From Bursaphelenchus xylophilus (Eukaryota; Nematoda; Chromadorea; Rhabditida; Aphelenchoididae), in assembly GCA_904066235.2 (NCBI GenBank), contig CAJFCV020000002.1, positions 2,790,001-2,854,000 on the forward strand: DNA of 64,000 bases, given 5' to 3'. The notes under the pieces are model-generated. The model worked only from the letters and a program-made list of their open reading frames with translations, ran no database searches and was not told the origin of the DNA. Positions 19,584 through 30,160 of this stretch are shown here, piece by piece (positions within the stretch are counted from its first letter, which is position 1; each line of letters opens with the position of its first letter). The position numbers were made by a program, and so were the translations under genes.

Positions 19584-21893
19584 TTATAAGCTTTCAGTGT
19601 GACTGTTTACACTTCGCCTTGTTGACTGTGCATTCGAATCTCCGATTTTGGAACTTCGGCAGTCGACACAACCACAGGTCATAATCCGGATCTGCTCAAT
19701 GAAGGCACAGCGGTATTCGCGGCTAAAACAAGCAATACATTATTGTAAGATACTTGCCAGGAAAATAATGAGCATTTATGCAACGTAAATCGAATCGCCG
19801 ACGGGAAAATGAATCGTCCCGACAATATCAAATTGCTTTTCACTTTAGCGACACTATCGGCGCAGCGAAATTATACTCATTATTTTGCCGACAGGCTGAC
19901 AATTTGACGCCTTCATCTTACATATATATAAAATATGTATCAAGCAAAAACTCACTTCATGGCATAGTAGATGAAATAATTCAGCGCCACACTCAAATTC
20001 AACGCGAATCCCGCGTACATGCTGTTCAGAGTGTTGACCGTGACGCCCATAAATGGCATGGCATTCATTAGGACCATGCTGATGAACCACCCACCAACCA
20101 CGCACAGACTGACCACAGTGACCGACCGAAGCAACTGTCGAGATTTGGAGTACCTCCTCATCCTCACTATCAGCCATATAAGGCCGTAAGCAAGCAGCGT
20201 GACGATTGATAGGCCGAGATAAACTTCGAAGACAAGCCCAAGCGACTCGTCGTCATATCCACCGGCAACCATGCAGATTGCAGGCGCTGTCTGATTCAAT
20301 AACATACGATTGTAGGCGTAGTAACCGAGTCCGATGGGCAAGGTGAAAGCGAAGAGCATTAGAGTCGTGATATAACAGAGTTTGTTGAGGCCCTGGTAAC
20401 TGAAATCGAAGAATTTAAGGGGGCGATGTAAGTTTAAAACAGGTATCGGGCTGTCGGGAAAATAAATAATGATCACTTAACCAGTTTGCGGGCAAATTTT
20501 TTGCGGGCAACCACTTTGCGGGCAAAATTTGGGGGGTCACATTTGCGGGCAGCTGAGACACTTGCGGGCAGCCTGGGACACTTGCGGGCAACCGACACTT
20601 GCGGGCAGCCGACATTTGCGGGCAACCGGCACCTGAGGGTAACAGGGTGGAGGTGGAAATATTACTGCGATATTTTGGAAATTTGCCGACATTTGCGGGC
20701 AACCGACACTTGCGGGCAGCCGACATTTGCGGGCAACAGGAAAAACAATCACACAGACTGTATTGGTACTTTTGGAACTGTTGCCCGCAAATGTCGGCTT
20801 CCCGCAAGTATTGCCTGCCCGCAAATGTCGGAAAACTTCCAAAATATCGAAGTAATTTTTCCACCTCCACCTTGTTATCCTCAAGTGCCGGTTGCCCGCA
20901 AATGTGCCCCCGCCATACACTGCAGTGTATGTTTCCAGTGCACTGTGCGAAAACAAACGTTAACTTTGCGCGGTGCAAGTGGCTTTTTCGGCTGTCGCTT
21001 ACGCCATGATTCTTGACGAATGCCATCGAAAGGAACCCCTCGTCGAGAGGAACCCCTTGTTGAGAGGAACCCCTCGTGGAGAGGAACCCCTCGTCGAGAG
21101 GAACCCGTCGCGAGGGGTTCCTCTCGATGATATGCAGCACAAATTCGCAAAAGTTAAAACAGTTTTATCAGTCTGTCATGAAAATGATGTGGATTGGTCA
21201 TGCCTTGGACTCGCCTATCATTTCTTTACGATGGCTAGCCGTGGCTGGAGTCTTGGTCCGGATTGCGGCGAAGCCATCATTTCCCTGCGACAAATTCATA
21301 TATTATTTCCCCGACAGACTGATATGAAAACACTAATAAAAGAGTGGCTTACGCAATTGGCTTGGTCATGCAGAAAACCCTGTCAACCGCAATGATCAGC
21401 AACATAATACAGCCAAGATGTGCGCCGGAGAAGGGGAGGTTCTGAATATGGAAGCATTGAAATAAATTCGTCTGTATGTCATTGAAGTACAGATACGCCC
21501 AAAGTAGATGGCCACAATGATGAATGACGTCGGCAATTGCGGTGATGGTGATCAAGATGTTGCAACTCGAACGTAAGGACCTAAACTTGAAAAAAAAATT
21601 TTGTATCAGTTTGTCGGGAAAATAATGAGCACTCTGTCGCATCGAAAATTGAATCGTCCCAGAGAAAATAAATTGCTTTGCGGCAAAGATAAATTGCTTT
21701 CACTTCAACGACATTTTCCTGCGACAAATCGACATTATTTTCCCGACAGACTGATAACAAAATAAACGCACTTTTTGCGAACCCCAGCCCACGCAACATT
21801 CAGGTTTCCAAAGATTCCGATTATCGAGATGACGGCCAGAATTATTGTGGGTGTAGCTATGTTTTCAAAAATATCTTTTAGATGGTCCCACAT
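19584..21893 (-). CDS. Srsx-type 7TM chemoreceptor, copy 1
   Basis: Four exons on the minus strand, 21893-21772, 21580-21353, 20399-19956 and 19722-19584, give 310 aa with every junction in phase 2. TM1 carries IGIFGNLNVAWA with the GN pair usual for nematode rhodopsin-like receptors. Exon 2 holds TM2-3 and ends its third helix with AVDRVFCM, a DR motif like the DRY box. Exon 3 holds TM4-7, ending NYFIYYAM, and exon 4 supplies helix 8 (NREYRCAF) with a CGCVDC cysteine group. Without exon 4 the ORF would stop just after TM7. Exon sizes of 228 and 444 nt equal those of the paralog at 24306-28597. Introns 1, 2 and 3 all contain MITEs, and intron 2 also holds a foldback and a tandem repeat. The ligand is unknown. 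Confidence 0.85.
19757..19903. mobile_element. MITE, type A, in intron 3 of Srsx copy 1
   Basis: Reads AGGAAAATAATGAGCATTTA on the left and CTCATTATTTTGCCGACAGG on the right, with core TTTTCACTTTAGCGACACTA. It makes up most of the 233-nt intron before the last exon. Confidence 0.8.
20485..20910. repeat. TTTGCGGGCA foldback in intron 2 of Srsx copy 1
   Basis: About ten copies of TTTGCGGGCA or TTGCGGGCAG on the left half face their reverse complements TGCCCGCAAA on the right half. The block GGTGGAGGTGGAAATATTAC at about 20646 pairs with the inverted block near 20850-20875. The element therefore folds back on itself and is also internally repetitive. It encodes nothing convincing. Confidence 0.8.
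21030..21128. repeat. 17-bp tandem repeat AGGAACCCCTCGTCGAG ending in an inverted copy
   Basis: The unit GAGGAACCCCTCGTCGA recurs about five times with small changes, then the sequence reverses into CGAGGGGTTCCTCTCGATG. The unit itself is partly palindromic. It lies in intron 2 of Srsx copy 1 next to a GCAC-N-GTGC motif. Confidence 0.85.
21167..21323. mobile_element. MITE, type B, in intron 2 of Srsx copy 1
   Basis: Left end ATCAGTCTGTCATGAAAATG, right end TATTATTTCCCCGACAGACTG. The type B core is inverted relative to other copies. Confidence 0.75.
21604..21754. mobile_element. Hybrid MITE, type A left and type B right, in intron 1 of Srsx copy 1
   Basis: The left half is type A (AATAATGAGCACTCTGTCGC) and the right half is type B (GCGACAAATCGACATTATTT). 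Both ends are the shared terminal repeat. It occupies most of the 191-nt intron. Confidence 0.8.
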
Positions 21894-21899
21894 TACAAA

Positions 21900-22700
21900 T
21901 TTTTAGAAAGGCAGCGTTGAAAACAACAGCGTAGGGTTGAGGTGAACACACTTTTTTGCCTTACGTAAAAATATATGGTAATGTGCCAAGCGCATCATGT
22001 TTTTATGTGGTCGTTTGATGCTTGACGCATTTATGGACATGACTACTATGCTTTTTCGAAAGTGCGTAGTCTTTTTTTGTGGCGCAAAATTCATTGCGAC
22101 ACAGTTAAAGAACCTTGCTTACAACAGGAAATAAATAAGGACAACCAGACATTTTTAGAGGTCCAGATACCATTTTTTGAAAACAAACTCCGATAACTTT
22201 GGAAGCGGTAGATGAATTCAATAGATTGGTGTGCATGTCTGTACCATGGGGTTTCCACTGCGAAATTTCTTTTATACTACGTAGTTTACGGTAGAAAAAT
22301 CGCGATTCTAATCGGTAAATATCAGCTGCCGCGGTGTGGTTGCCAGAAAGAGTCGCGACGTTCCAGTATATTCCGAGCAGTCCTTGAACCGACCCTCATT
22401 ATCATGACGTATCCTGCTGATTTCTAGAGCATTCTTGAAATGCGTAAAACTGCATTCAAACCACTAGAACAAAATTTTGAATTTTCAAGATGAATTAAAA
22501 ATACAATTCATATTGCCACGTGGTGCTTCTGTTCATGGTGTTTGTGCCTTCGGGGATTGTTATAACACAGCTCTCTGGCTTGAAAATTCAGGTAAATTGG
22601 TTTATATATAATATTATTTATTTGCAATCTTCATAAATTAAATTAACAATTCTTCTTGAAATATTGACATATAAACTAACGAATCCATATACATGCTATA
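21900..22700. other. Intergenic, upstream of Srsx copy 1
   Basis: No supported gene. This is the likely promoter region of the minus-strand receptor. AT-rich with no repeat copies that I can place. Confidence 0.3.
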
Positions 22701-22707
22701 ATATATA

Positions 22708-24246
22708 CAGTGCGCGCCAAAATGATAGAGAAACTCAGTTTTTCTGGATTTATTCTTTTATGGTTAGGTGGGCCAATCCGGCATAATGCATATATGCAAT
22801 TACATGATGGACCCATACTATCACCACCATAACTTAGGACTAGCCATGGCGCCCAATCCAAAAAAATCAAAAAATTCGGACCTTCCCCCTCGGTCGACGC
22901 GTCAAAATGATAGAGCCACCGGATTTTTCTCCTCGGTGGTGGCAGGCGGGGATCTATTGGTACTGTAGTCTGTTAATATCACTACTGCTATTCATTGCTG
23001 ATGTGAAAAGATTACTGTAACTACCGGTCATACGGTAGCTTTTGGCAACTTTAGAAAATCTTCCAAATTTTGGCTAAAACTGACCGGAAATAAATTTTCC
23101 GACGGTTGTATCCGGGTGGAAATACTTTCAAAAAGTATTAGAAGGGCTATATTGTCTAAAGGGAATCAATATTCGTCGGGATCGTATCGACCATAAACAA
23201 AAAATTGTATTATATTACTTTAATAGATGGGTAGGTTCTAAATTAATGTCAATTGTTTATGTATGAGTCTTAGAAGCGGCTCCAGAACTTGTGGTACAAT
23301 CGTACGAGGACCATAGATTACTATAACAGGACCAAATTTAATAATTCCTTTATTCAAATTGCTAACGGTATTATGAAGTATACCAAGCTTATACCCGAAT
23401 AACCGACATTTTGGTGGCATTACTAGCGTCAGAATATGATGGCTTCGGGCTTTGAAACGACTAGTGCGCATCTTTTTGTGCGTAACGCAGCATGATTAAC
23501 TCAATAATAACGTAATGATAAACAACTACAGAGAAACTTTGACGTAGTCATCTAGAGAACCAGAATTGCTTCTCTTGTGGTATTATTCCTAGGGTGTACG
23601 AGACCATACAGCCTTTCCAGGTTAAATGAAAATATTCTACATCGTGTGTTGCAGTCTAGCAGGAAGTTTGGTTTTACCTCCATGCTCCCTCATTGGCATA
23701 ATTGACATTATTATAGAACCTGCCCATCTACTAAAGTAATATAATATCATTCTCTGTTTATGGTCGATGCGATCCCGACGGATATTGATTCCCTTTAGAA
23801 AATATAGCTCTTCTAATACTTTTTGAAAGTATTTCCACCCGGATTCAACCATCGCAAAATTTATTTCCGGTCAGTTTTAGCCAAAACTTGGAAGATTTTC
23901 TAAAGTTGCCAAAAGCTACCGTATGACCGGTAGTTACAGTAATCTTTTCACATCAGCAATGAATAGCAGTAGTGATATTAACAGACTACAGTACCAATAG
24001 ATCCCCGCCTGCCACCACCGAGGAGAAAAATCCGGTGGCTCTATCATTTTGACGCGTCGACCGAGGGGGAAGGTCCGAATTTTTTGATTTTTTTGGATTG
24101 GGCGCCATGGCTAGTCCTAAGTTATGGTGGTGATAGTATGGGTCCATCATGTAATTGCATATATGCATTATGCCGGCTTGGCCCACCTAACCATAAAAGA
24201 ATAAATCCAGAAAAACTGAGTGGCTCTATCATTTTGGCGCGCACTG
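22708..24246. mobile_element. Palindromic Tc1-like element, 1.54 kb, decayed
   Basis: Ends CAGTGCGCGCCAAAATGATA and its reverse complement are flanked on both sides by TA, as for Tc1/mariner insertions. The arms run about 548 bp each (22708-23255 and 23699-24246) and pair base for base (positions sum to 46954) with scattered mismatches. The central 440 bp contains a minus-strand remnant (23238-23471) with RLFG and VIVIYG words that loosely resemble a Tc1 transposase. No intact transposase remains. The right end lies 60 bp downstream of the stop codon of Srsx copy 2. Confidence 0.75.
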
Positions 24247-24305
24247 TATATTTATATATATACAACGTAGCCTGCATTTAGCAAGCGAACGATGAACTTG
24301 TTGAA

Positions 24306-27300
24306 TCATTTTGAATATTCGCTTTTACTTGTCCCACTCTTGCTCTTCATGGTGACGGTGAACGCGTTGGAGTCCTCAACTTTGAACATGGAGCACTTGA
24401 GGAGCCCGCACGACAAGATTCGCAGTTGTTGGACAAACGCTATGCGATATTCTCGGCTGCAAAAACGACAGTTTTAATACAAGATACAAGCTGTGTTAAA
24501 GTTCCAAGTTTGGTATTTTCATAAAGTGCATGGACATTATCAGTCCGTCGGGAAAATAACGGGGGTCGTCGCATTCGAAGTACAGTGTATCGCCTTGCCG
24601 AGACAGATTACATTTTTTTCGCTTTCGCACAGTGCATTTCAAACTTTTTCCACGCGTGTCGCCAACGCACAGTGCAGTTTCTCTTTTCGCACAGTGCAAG
24701 CCTACAAAAGACTGTTTGCACTGTGCGAAATTACAGCTCCAATGCCGCGACGAAATGATGCTTGCTTGCCTTGTCGCAGCGATATTTTTCGATGCACAGT
24801 GCGGAAACCAAAGAAGAGGGTGAAATGCACGTTTTTTTTGGGAGGAATTTTTTTTCGCCCGCAAATGGACTTTTCGATGCCCGCAAATTTTCGCGGTTCG
24901 CGACCGCAAATTAAATCGAAATCTGCCCGCACTTTTTCTGCCCGCAAATTATAAAAATGTTATGAAACGCCTGGAATATGGATAATTAGTCAAATTTGTG
25001 TAAATACGGTGTAATTAATAAATTTACATATGTAAAAGTGCATTTGACAAAAAATTTTTTGAGAAGTGTTTCTAATCCATGATTTCTGGGATAAAATTTC
25101 AAATAACGGAATGATACCATGTTTTTGGACAAAGCTAATGAATATGGAGTCCAAATCAAGTTGTTATACAGGGTGTTTCAAGAAATTCCCCGGAAAGTAA
25201 TCGTCGATTTCTTAGCGCTCAGTCAAGATATCCAAAAAAATTCTTTTGCATAATAAAGAAGAATATGGGCGGTTTTTTGCCTGTGAAAATAATTTTCTCC
25301 GTCAACGCGGAAAGCAGTGTATTCGGCGGAGACTTTCGGGCGCTTTTTTGGTCATCACACGAATTTTTAATGCTTTATTCCGACACTGAAGCATTCAGAA
25401 AGTCTTCAAATTTTTTGCACAATGCTTGATTTGGAAAAATTTTTTGATTTGCGGTCATCCATAATTTTTTGGAACTTTTTTTGCCCGCAAATTTTAATTT
25501 GGATTTTTCTACTGAAAAATCGGTGTCACTGGCCGTAAAAGTGTCGTAATGTGGCTTACGGAACTCGTTTTTTCATCACAACTACTTTCGATTGATTTAG
25601 AAGCTTTTTTCAGATTTGCGGGCATTCAAAAAATTTTAGAACTTTTTTGCCCGCAAATATTTTTTCTGTCAAAAATCCGTTTTCCTGCAAACAAATTGGC
25701 CTCAAATTGCCACAAAATGATCATAGTGCCTAATCTTGTCGTAGTAATCAAAATTTTTTCATTACGGTGGCTTACGAAAGGTTTTGGAGCATTTTTTTAT
25801 TTGCGGGCATCCAAAAGTTTTCAAACTTTTTTGCCCGCAAATTTAAATATGAATTTTTCTACTGAAAAATAGGTGTCACTGGTCGTGAAAAGTGTCATAA
25901 TGTGACTTATGGAAGATAACAATGAAGATTTTTACATTGGTAATGCCTGAGGACCCGATTTTCCGATCTGCGGGCATCGAAAAGTTCGTTTAGACAAAAA
26001 AAGTTTTGTTCAGCCTTTATAACAACTCGATTTGGACTCCATTTTCATCAGCTTTGTCCAAAAACATAGTATCATTCCGTTATTTGAAATTTTATCCCAG
26101 AAATCATGGATTAGAAACACTTCTCAAAAAATTTTTTGTCAAATGCACTTTTACATATGTAAATTTATTAATTACACCGTATTTATACAAATATTTGACT
26201 AATTATCCATATTCCAGGCGTTTCATAACATTTTTATAATTTGCGGGCAGAAAAAGTGCGGGCAGATTTCGATTTAATTTGCGGTCGCGAACCGCGAAAA
26301 TTTGCGGGCATCGAAAAGTCCATTTGCGGGCACCGAAAAGCACGTCCTTTTTTTGCGTACGATGCAGGGCGCGGCAAGATATCCATGCGCTTTATGAGAA
26401 TACTATACGTCTCTCTTGAAAATAATGAGCACCCTGTTGCATCGGAAATCGCATCGCCGGCGAGAAAGTGAATTGTGTCGCGGCAAAATCAAATTGCTTT
26501 TCCACTTCAGCGATACGATCAGAGAAGCGAAATTGTGCTCATTATTTTCCCGACAGACCGATAATATTATGCAAAAGCTCCTACCTCATGCCAAAGTAGA
26601 TCAAATAATTCATCGTCACACTCGTATTCAAAATTGCCCCATTGTAGATGATGATGATCGGGGTCACTTCGATCCCGACCGCATTCAAAACCGTGGCCAG
26701 GTTCATCGTGAAGAACCATCCGCCCACGCCGCACAGACTGGCCGTGGTGATCGTGCGGAGCAGCTGCTTACTGCGCGAGTAGTTGCTCTTCTTCACCACG
26801 ATCCAAATCAGCCCGTACACCAGGAATGTGGAGGTGTTGAGGCTGGCGTTGACTTGGAAGAAAAGAGCCATCCCAAACGGGTCGAGTCCGCCGGTGATGA
26901 CGCACGGACTGATCTTGCTTGGGTCGAGCAACATACGAGTGTAGGCAGAGATGGACATTGCCACCGGGATGGTGAGGCCAATCGAGACGAGAGCGAAGAT
27001 ATACCCGGGCTTGCTCATTTGTTCGTAGCTGAAAAGTGAGCGGGTCAAAGAAATTTCAAAGACATTTTTTAAGCCTATATTTGATTTGCGCTACGAATCC
27101 ACATTATTTTCCCGACAAGGATAACTATCAGTTTGTCGGGAAAATAATGAGCACAATGTCGCATCGAAAATCACATCTCCGCCGAGAAAATGGGCTCTGT
27201 CGCGCCAAAAAAATTGTTTTTTTTACTTCAGCGATGCGCGGCGATATTGTGCTCATTATTTTCCCGACAGACCGATAGTCATCCTTGTCGGGAAAATAAT

Positions 27301-28597
27301 GTGGATTCGTAGCGCCTTCGAATCATCTTATTGCGACGGCGAGTCGCAGCTGGAATATTGTTTTCTGCGACAAATCCACACTATTTTTTCGACAGACTGA
27401 TACAGTCCTTCTGGAATTGTCGGACTGAAATTGGCGACTGTGAGAAAAAAACAAAGGTTCAATAAATCGTGTAAGATGTGCGGTTTGCAGCACTACATAT
27501 ATCCGTTTGTCGGGAAAATAATGTGAATTTTTCGCAACAAAATTTTCCGTCTTGTCGCAGCCGCACATCATATGTATTTCCAGTCGCGGCAAGCAAAGCG
27601 ACAAGGCACTACGACCTATTTTTGTGACAGACCGATAGTTATCCTTCTGTCGGGAAAATAATGTGGATTTTTCGCAAAAAAAAAATTCTGTCTAACTACC
27701 AAAAAAAGATTCAAAAAAAATTTTTCTTTGCCCGAAGGGCCTTTTTTAAAACTTCTTGTACCTAGCTTAGTACAACTACTGCACTTACAAGACTGGTTTG
27801 CCAATGCAGATCAGCCGGTCCAGGCCCAGAACCAGCAGCATTACCGACCCAAAATTGGAGCAGAACACGGGTACGCTTTGGATCCAAAAGCATTCCTCAA
27901 ACGTTGTGACAGTCTCGTTGAAGTAAAGGAAGGCCCAAATTAAGTGGGCCCATTGGTGAAGAACGTCGGTTATCGCGGTGATTGTTATGAGGACGTTGCA
28001 AGAGGAGCGGAGCTTTCTGAAATCACACACTTACTAGTCTTTACACAAAATGCGTAGACTTTGTTCTGTAGCTCAAAAAACATGCTTGTATGCACGTTTT
28101 TTGCCCTACGTTGCGCGATTGTCATTTTTCGGAGCGACAAATCATTTTTTTTCAGAATGCGACAAGATCCGGGGAGCGTTAAATTCGCAAGACTTTTTGA
28201 GCACGATGTCGCTACGCCAAGCGCGTTGCTGAAGTGAAAAAAAACAATTTGATTTTGTCGCGGCACAATTTATTTTCTAGGAGGCAATGCGATTTTCGAT
28301 GCGACCAAGTGCTCATTATTTTCTCGACAGACTGATAGAAAAAAAGTTTTTGATATTGCATTTCTTTTTCAAAATTAAAAAAAAAGTTACCATATGTCCC
28401 ATACTGATATATAGGGACCTATGGAGGCCTGAGTTCACTTCACACTACCTTCTTAAGCATATACTCTACAGTAATCGTCAAATCACTTACTTTTTTTGAA
28501 ACGTCGCCCAAGCAATGTTGGCGTTCCCAAAAATTCCCAGCGCCGATATCGAAGCCAGCAAGATTGTCGGCGTCGTCATTGTATTCAAAGTCACCAT
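24306..28597 (-). CDS. Srsx-type 7TM chemoreceptor, copy 2
   Basis: Four exons on the minus strand, 28597-28491, 28016-27789, 27028-26585 and 24456-24306, give 309 aa with all junctions in phase 2, matching the other Srsx gene exon by exon (107/122, 228/228, 444/444 and 151/139 nt). TM1 has LGIFGNANIAWA, the third helix ends LGLDRLICI, and TM7 ends NYLIYFGM. The final exon reads SREYRIAFVQQLRILSCGLL, aligned with the helix-8 region of copy 1. The last intron is 2128 nt because a type A MITE, a GCAC-N-GTGC element and a 1.5-kb foldback are nested in it. Predictors may truncate the protein at 26581. An acceptor (GTTTACAG) six bases before the ATG suggests trans-splicing. Confidence 0.85.
24515..26402. 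mobile_element. Nested insertion with CATAAAGTGCATGGACAT ends, inside the last intron of Srsx copy 2
   Basis: The left end TTTTCATAAAGTGCATGGAC at 24517 is matched inverted by TATCCATGCGCTTTATGAGA near 26380-26400. Inside lie a MITE fragment (24539-24600), five GCAC-N-GTGC motifs (about 24625-24805) and the foldback at 24855-26333. Shorter copies with the same ends and motifs occur at 43588, 53105, 55000, 55400 and 61475. Confidence 0.6.
24855..26333. repeat. Foldback element with TGCCCGCAAAT motifs, arms about 317 bp
   Basis: Arms 24855-25171 and 26017-26333 pair base for base (positions sum to 51188), starting with GCCCGCAAATGGAC. The 845-bp centre contains further ATTTGCGGGCAT and TGCCCGCAAAT words at about 25480, 25612, 25655, 25800 and 25970. 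A start resembling another repeat (CAGGGTGTTTCAAGAAATTC) lies at the left inner border. No transposase is visible. Confidence 0.8.
26410..26562. mobile_element. MITE, type A, in the last intron of Srsx copy 2
   Basis: AATAATGAGCACCCTGTTGC on the left and CTCATTATTTTCCCGACAGA on the right, with TTCCACTTCAGCGATACGAT inside. It sits just downstream of the exon 3 donor. Confidence 0.85.
27085..27690. mobile_element. Cluster of four or five MITE copies in intron 2 of Srsx copy 2
   Basis: In order: a type B right end (27088-27120), a complete type A copy (27127-27278), a complete type B copy (27285-27400), another type B copy (27501-27636) and a type B left end (from 27645). The first two and the third abut almost directly, so the ends may be preferred targets for new insertions. 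Together they fill most of the 760-nt intron. Confidence 0.8.
28194..28337. mobile_element. MITE, type A (inverted core), in intron 1 of Srsx copy 2
   Basis: Left end degraded (TTTTTGAGCACGATGTCGCT), right end CTCATTATTTTCTCGACAGA, core TTGATTTTGTCGCGGCACAA. Confidence 0.75.
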
Positions 28598-28618
28598 AAT
28601 GCCTGTAAACAGCATATT

Positions 28619-28672
28619 TTAACCCTCTTTACAATAGGCACGTCAATATGTAAAGTATAAAGAGGGTTGACA
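28619..28672. repeat. Small hairpin upstream of Srsx copy 2
   Basis: AACCCTCTTTAC pairs with GTATAAAGAGGGTT across a loop of about 25 nt, immediately upstream of the start codon region of the minus-strand receptor. It could be a promoter element or a short foldback remnant. Confidence 0.5.
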
Positions 28673-28689
28673 AAACATCGGCTACAAAT

Positions 28690-29600
28690 CTTGGACAATG
28701 ATCTTTGCTCCGCGACACGTTCGGGGATTAAGGGCAACCTCCACACTCAACGATCAGAGAGAGGTTATGACCAGAAATTTAGTGTCCCTTGGAACTAGAG
28801 AAGCTACAGACAGACGCACGCTAAAACAGACAAAATCGTATACGTCTACAAAAAGATGTCATCTGTTGTAGGCCTTGTTTGTCAAACCCACGCCTTCCTC
28901 ATTGTCCTTCATATATAAAACTAGAATAAATACTACGTGACACCTTCATTGATACTACGAAAAATGCACCCCGAAAGAGCAACATGACTCATTAAAGAAC
29001 GCTATCCATCATTTATGAGTAACACCCTCTCCCTACATAGTATTGACTGTGGTTTCATGCCGCAACATTACATGCCAAGGCATAAAAATTATGGATCAGC
29101 TGGTCGGAAAAATAGCGAGCAAGCCATGATTAATGTCTGGTCAAAAGCAGGGTTCACAAAAAGATTTTGGCTACGCCCTAAAGTGTAAAGAGCAACTCCT
29201 TTATGAGATCATTTGCAGCTACAAAACTTTTTGTAAGGACAAAGTTTGGGATACAAATTCAAAACATGGTAAAAGCAATGTAGACAACGACCAAACCATG
29301 CAACAAACCATATGGGACCAAAAATCTGTCCGTTACAAAAAGGCGGCTTCGTTGTATGAAGGCCCGTCTTGGTTGTAAATTGTTTGTAATAGCCTGGTCT
29401 CGTTGTATGCGCGTTCGTTTTCAGGAGGTTTTCGGCATGTCTGGAGGATGCCCCAGTGAGAAAAAAGAGGACATATTTCCAGACAACAAGACTTGTAGTA
29501 AATCACGACCAATCTAACAAAATCCCAGAAGCCAATTTTCGGCCAATACATGTTGGTAGCAGTCCTTTCAGAAAGTCGCCGGACTGATTTGTTGCGCGTA
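28690..29600. other. Intergenic, no gene seen
   Basis: An ORF at 29133-29378 lies in this stretch but has no splice context, hydrophobic signal or recognised motif. The words GTATGAAGGC and TCTCGTTGTATG recur here and near 35160 and 35775, suggesting a weak dispersed repeat. Confidence 0.3.
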
Positions 29601-29604
29601 AAAT

Positions 29605-30050
29605 GTGCGAAAAGAGTCGTGGTGCGAGCGACAGTCAAAAAAACCTGTTGCACGGTGCAGAAAGAAGAAATGTAAACTTCTGTTTTCGCACAGTGCATGT
29701 CGCCGATTTCAGTCCGACTTGCCGGGATCTAAAACCGTTTGCACAGTGCAGTTTCGCGGCACTGACGCAACAACGTATAATATATAGTTGAAACTGGCTT
29801 ATGTCGCAGCAGTACTTTGATTCACAGTACAAAAACCGAATAAAAGACAAAATGCACAGTGCAAAAAGGGGGTTTTGTGTACGGACCGCGACAAAATCTC
29901 CATGCACTTTATGAAAACACTACATAATATTAGTCTGCCGGGAGAATAATGAGCACTCTGCTGCATCAAAAATTGCATCATCGCCGAGGAAATAAATTAT
30001 GTTGCGACAAAATAAAATCTCCTTCAGCGACGCTATCGGCACAGCGCACG
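29605..30050. repeat. GCAC-N-GTGC element followed by a truncated type A MITE
   Basis: GCACGGTGC, GCACAGTGC and similar motifs near 29650, 29690, 29740 and 29850 sit in the GTGCGAGCGACAGTC-type sequence context seen again at 54060 and 54860. The right border TCCATGCACTTTATGAAAAC is at about 29899. A type A MITE lacking its right end follows at 29930-30050. Confidence 0.65.
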
Positions 30051-30160
30051 TCAAAGTGAGTTACGCTAAAACGATCCGGTGAATGGACTAGGCAGGTCGC
30101 CAAAAAAGACGCGAAAAAACTTTCCGTCGTGGAAGAAATGTGGAATTTTTGGGGCGAGAA

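Noticed and set aside
20415..21140. 241-aa minus-strand ORF with repeated CRLPA and ARKC words
   Set aside because: It is a translation of the TTTGCGGGCA foldback and the 17-bp tandem repeat.
22768..22968. 66-aa ORF found again inverted at 23986-24186
   Set aside because: Mirror images in the arms of the palindromic Tc1-like element.
24292..24477. Plus-strand ORF with a signal-peptide-like start (MNLLNHFEYSLLLVPLLLF)
   Set aside because: The opposite strand encodes the last exon of Srsx copy 2, with a good acceptor, correct phase and clear similarity to the other Srsx gene; the plus-strand ORF is its shadow.
26416..27039. 207-aa plus-strand ORF
   Set aside because: It is the antisense shadow of exon 3 of Srsx copy 2 plus a MITE.
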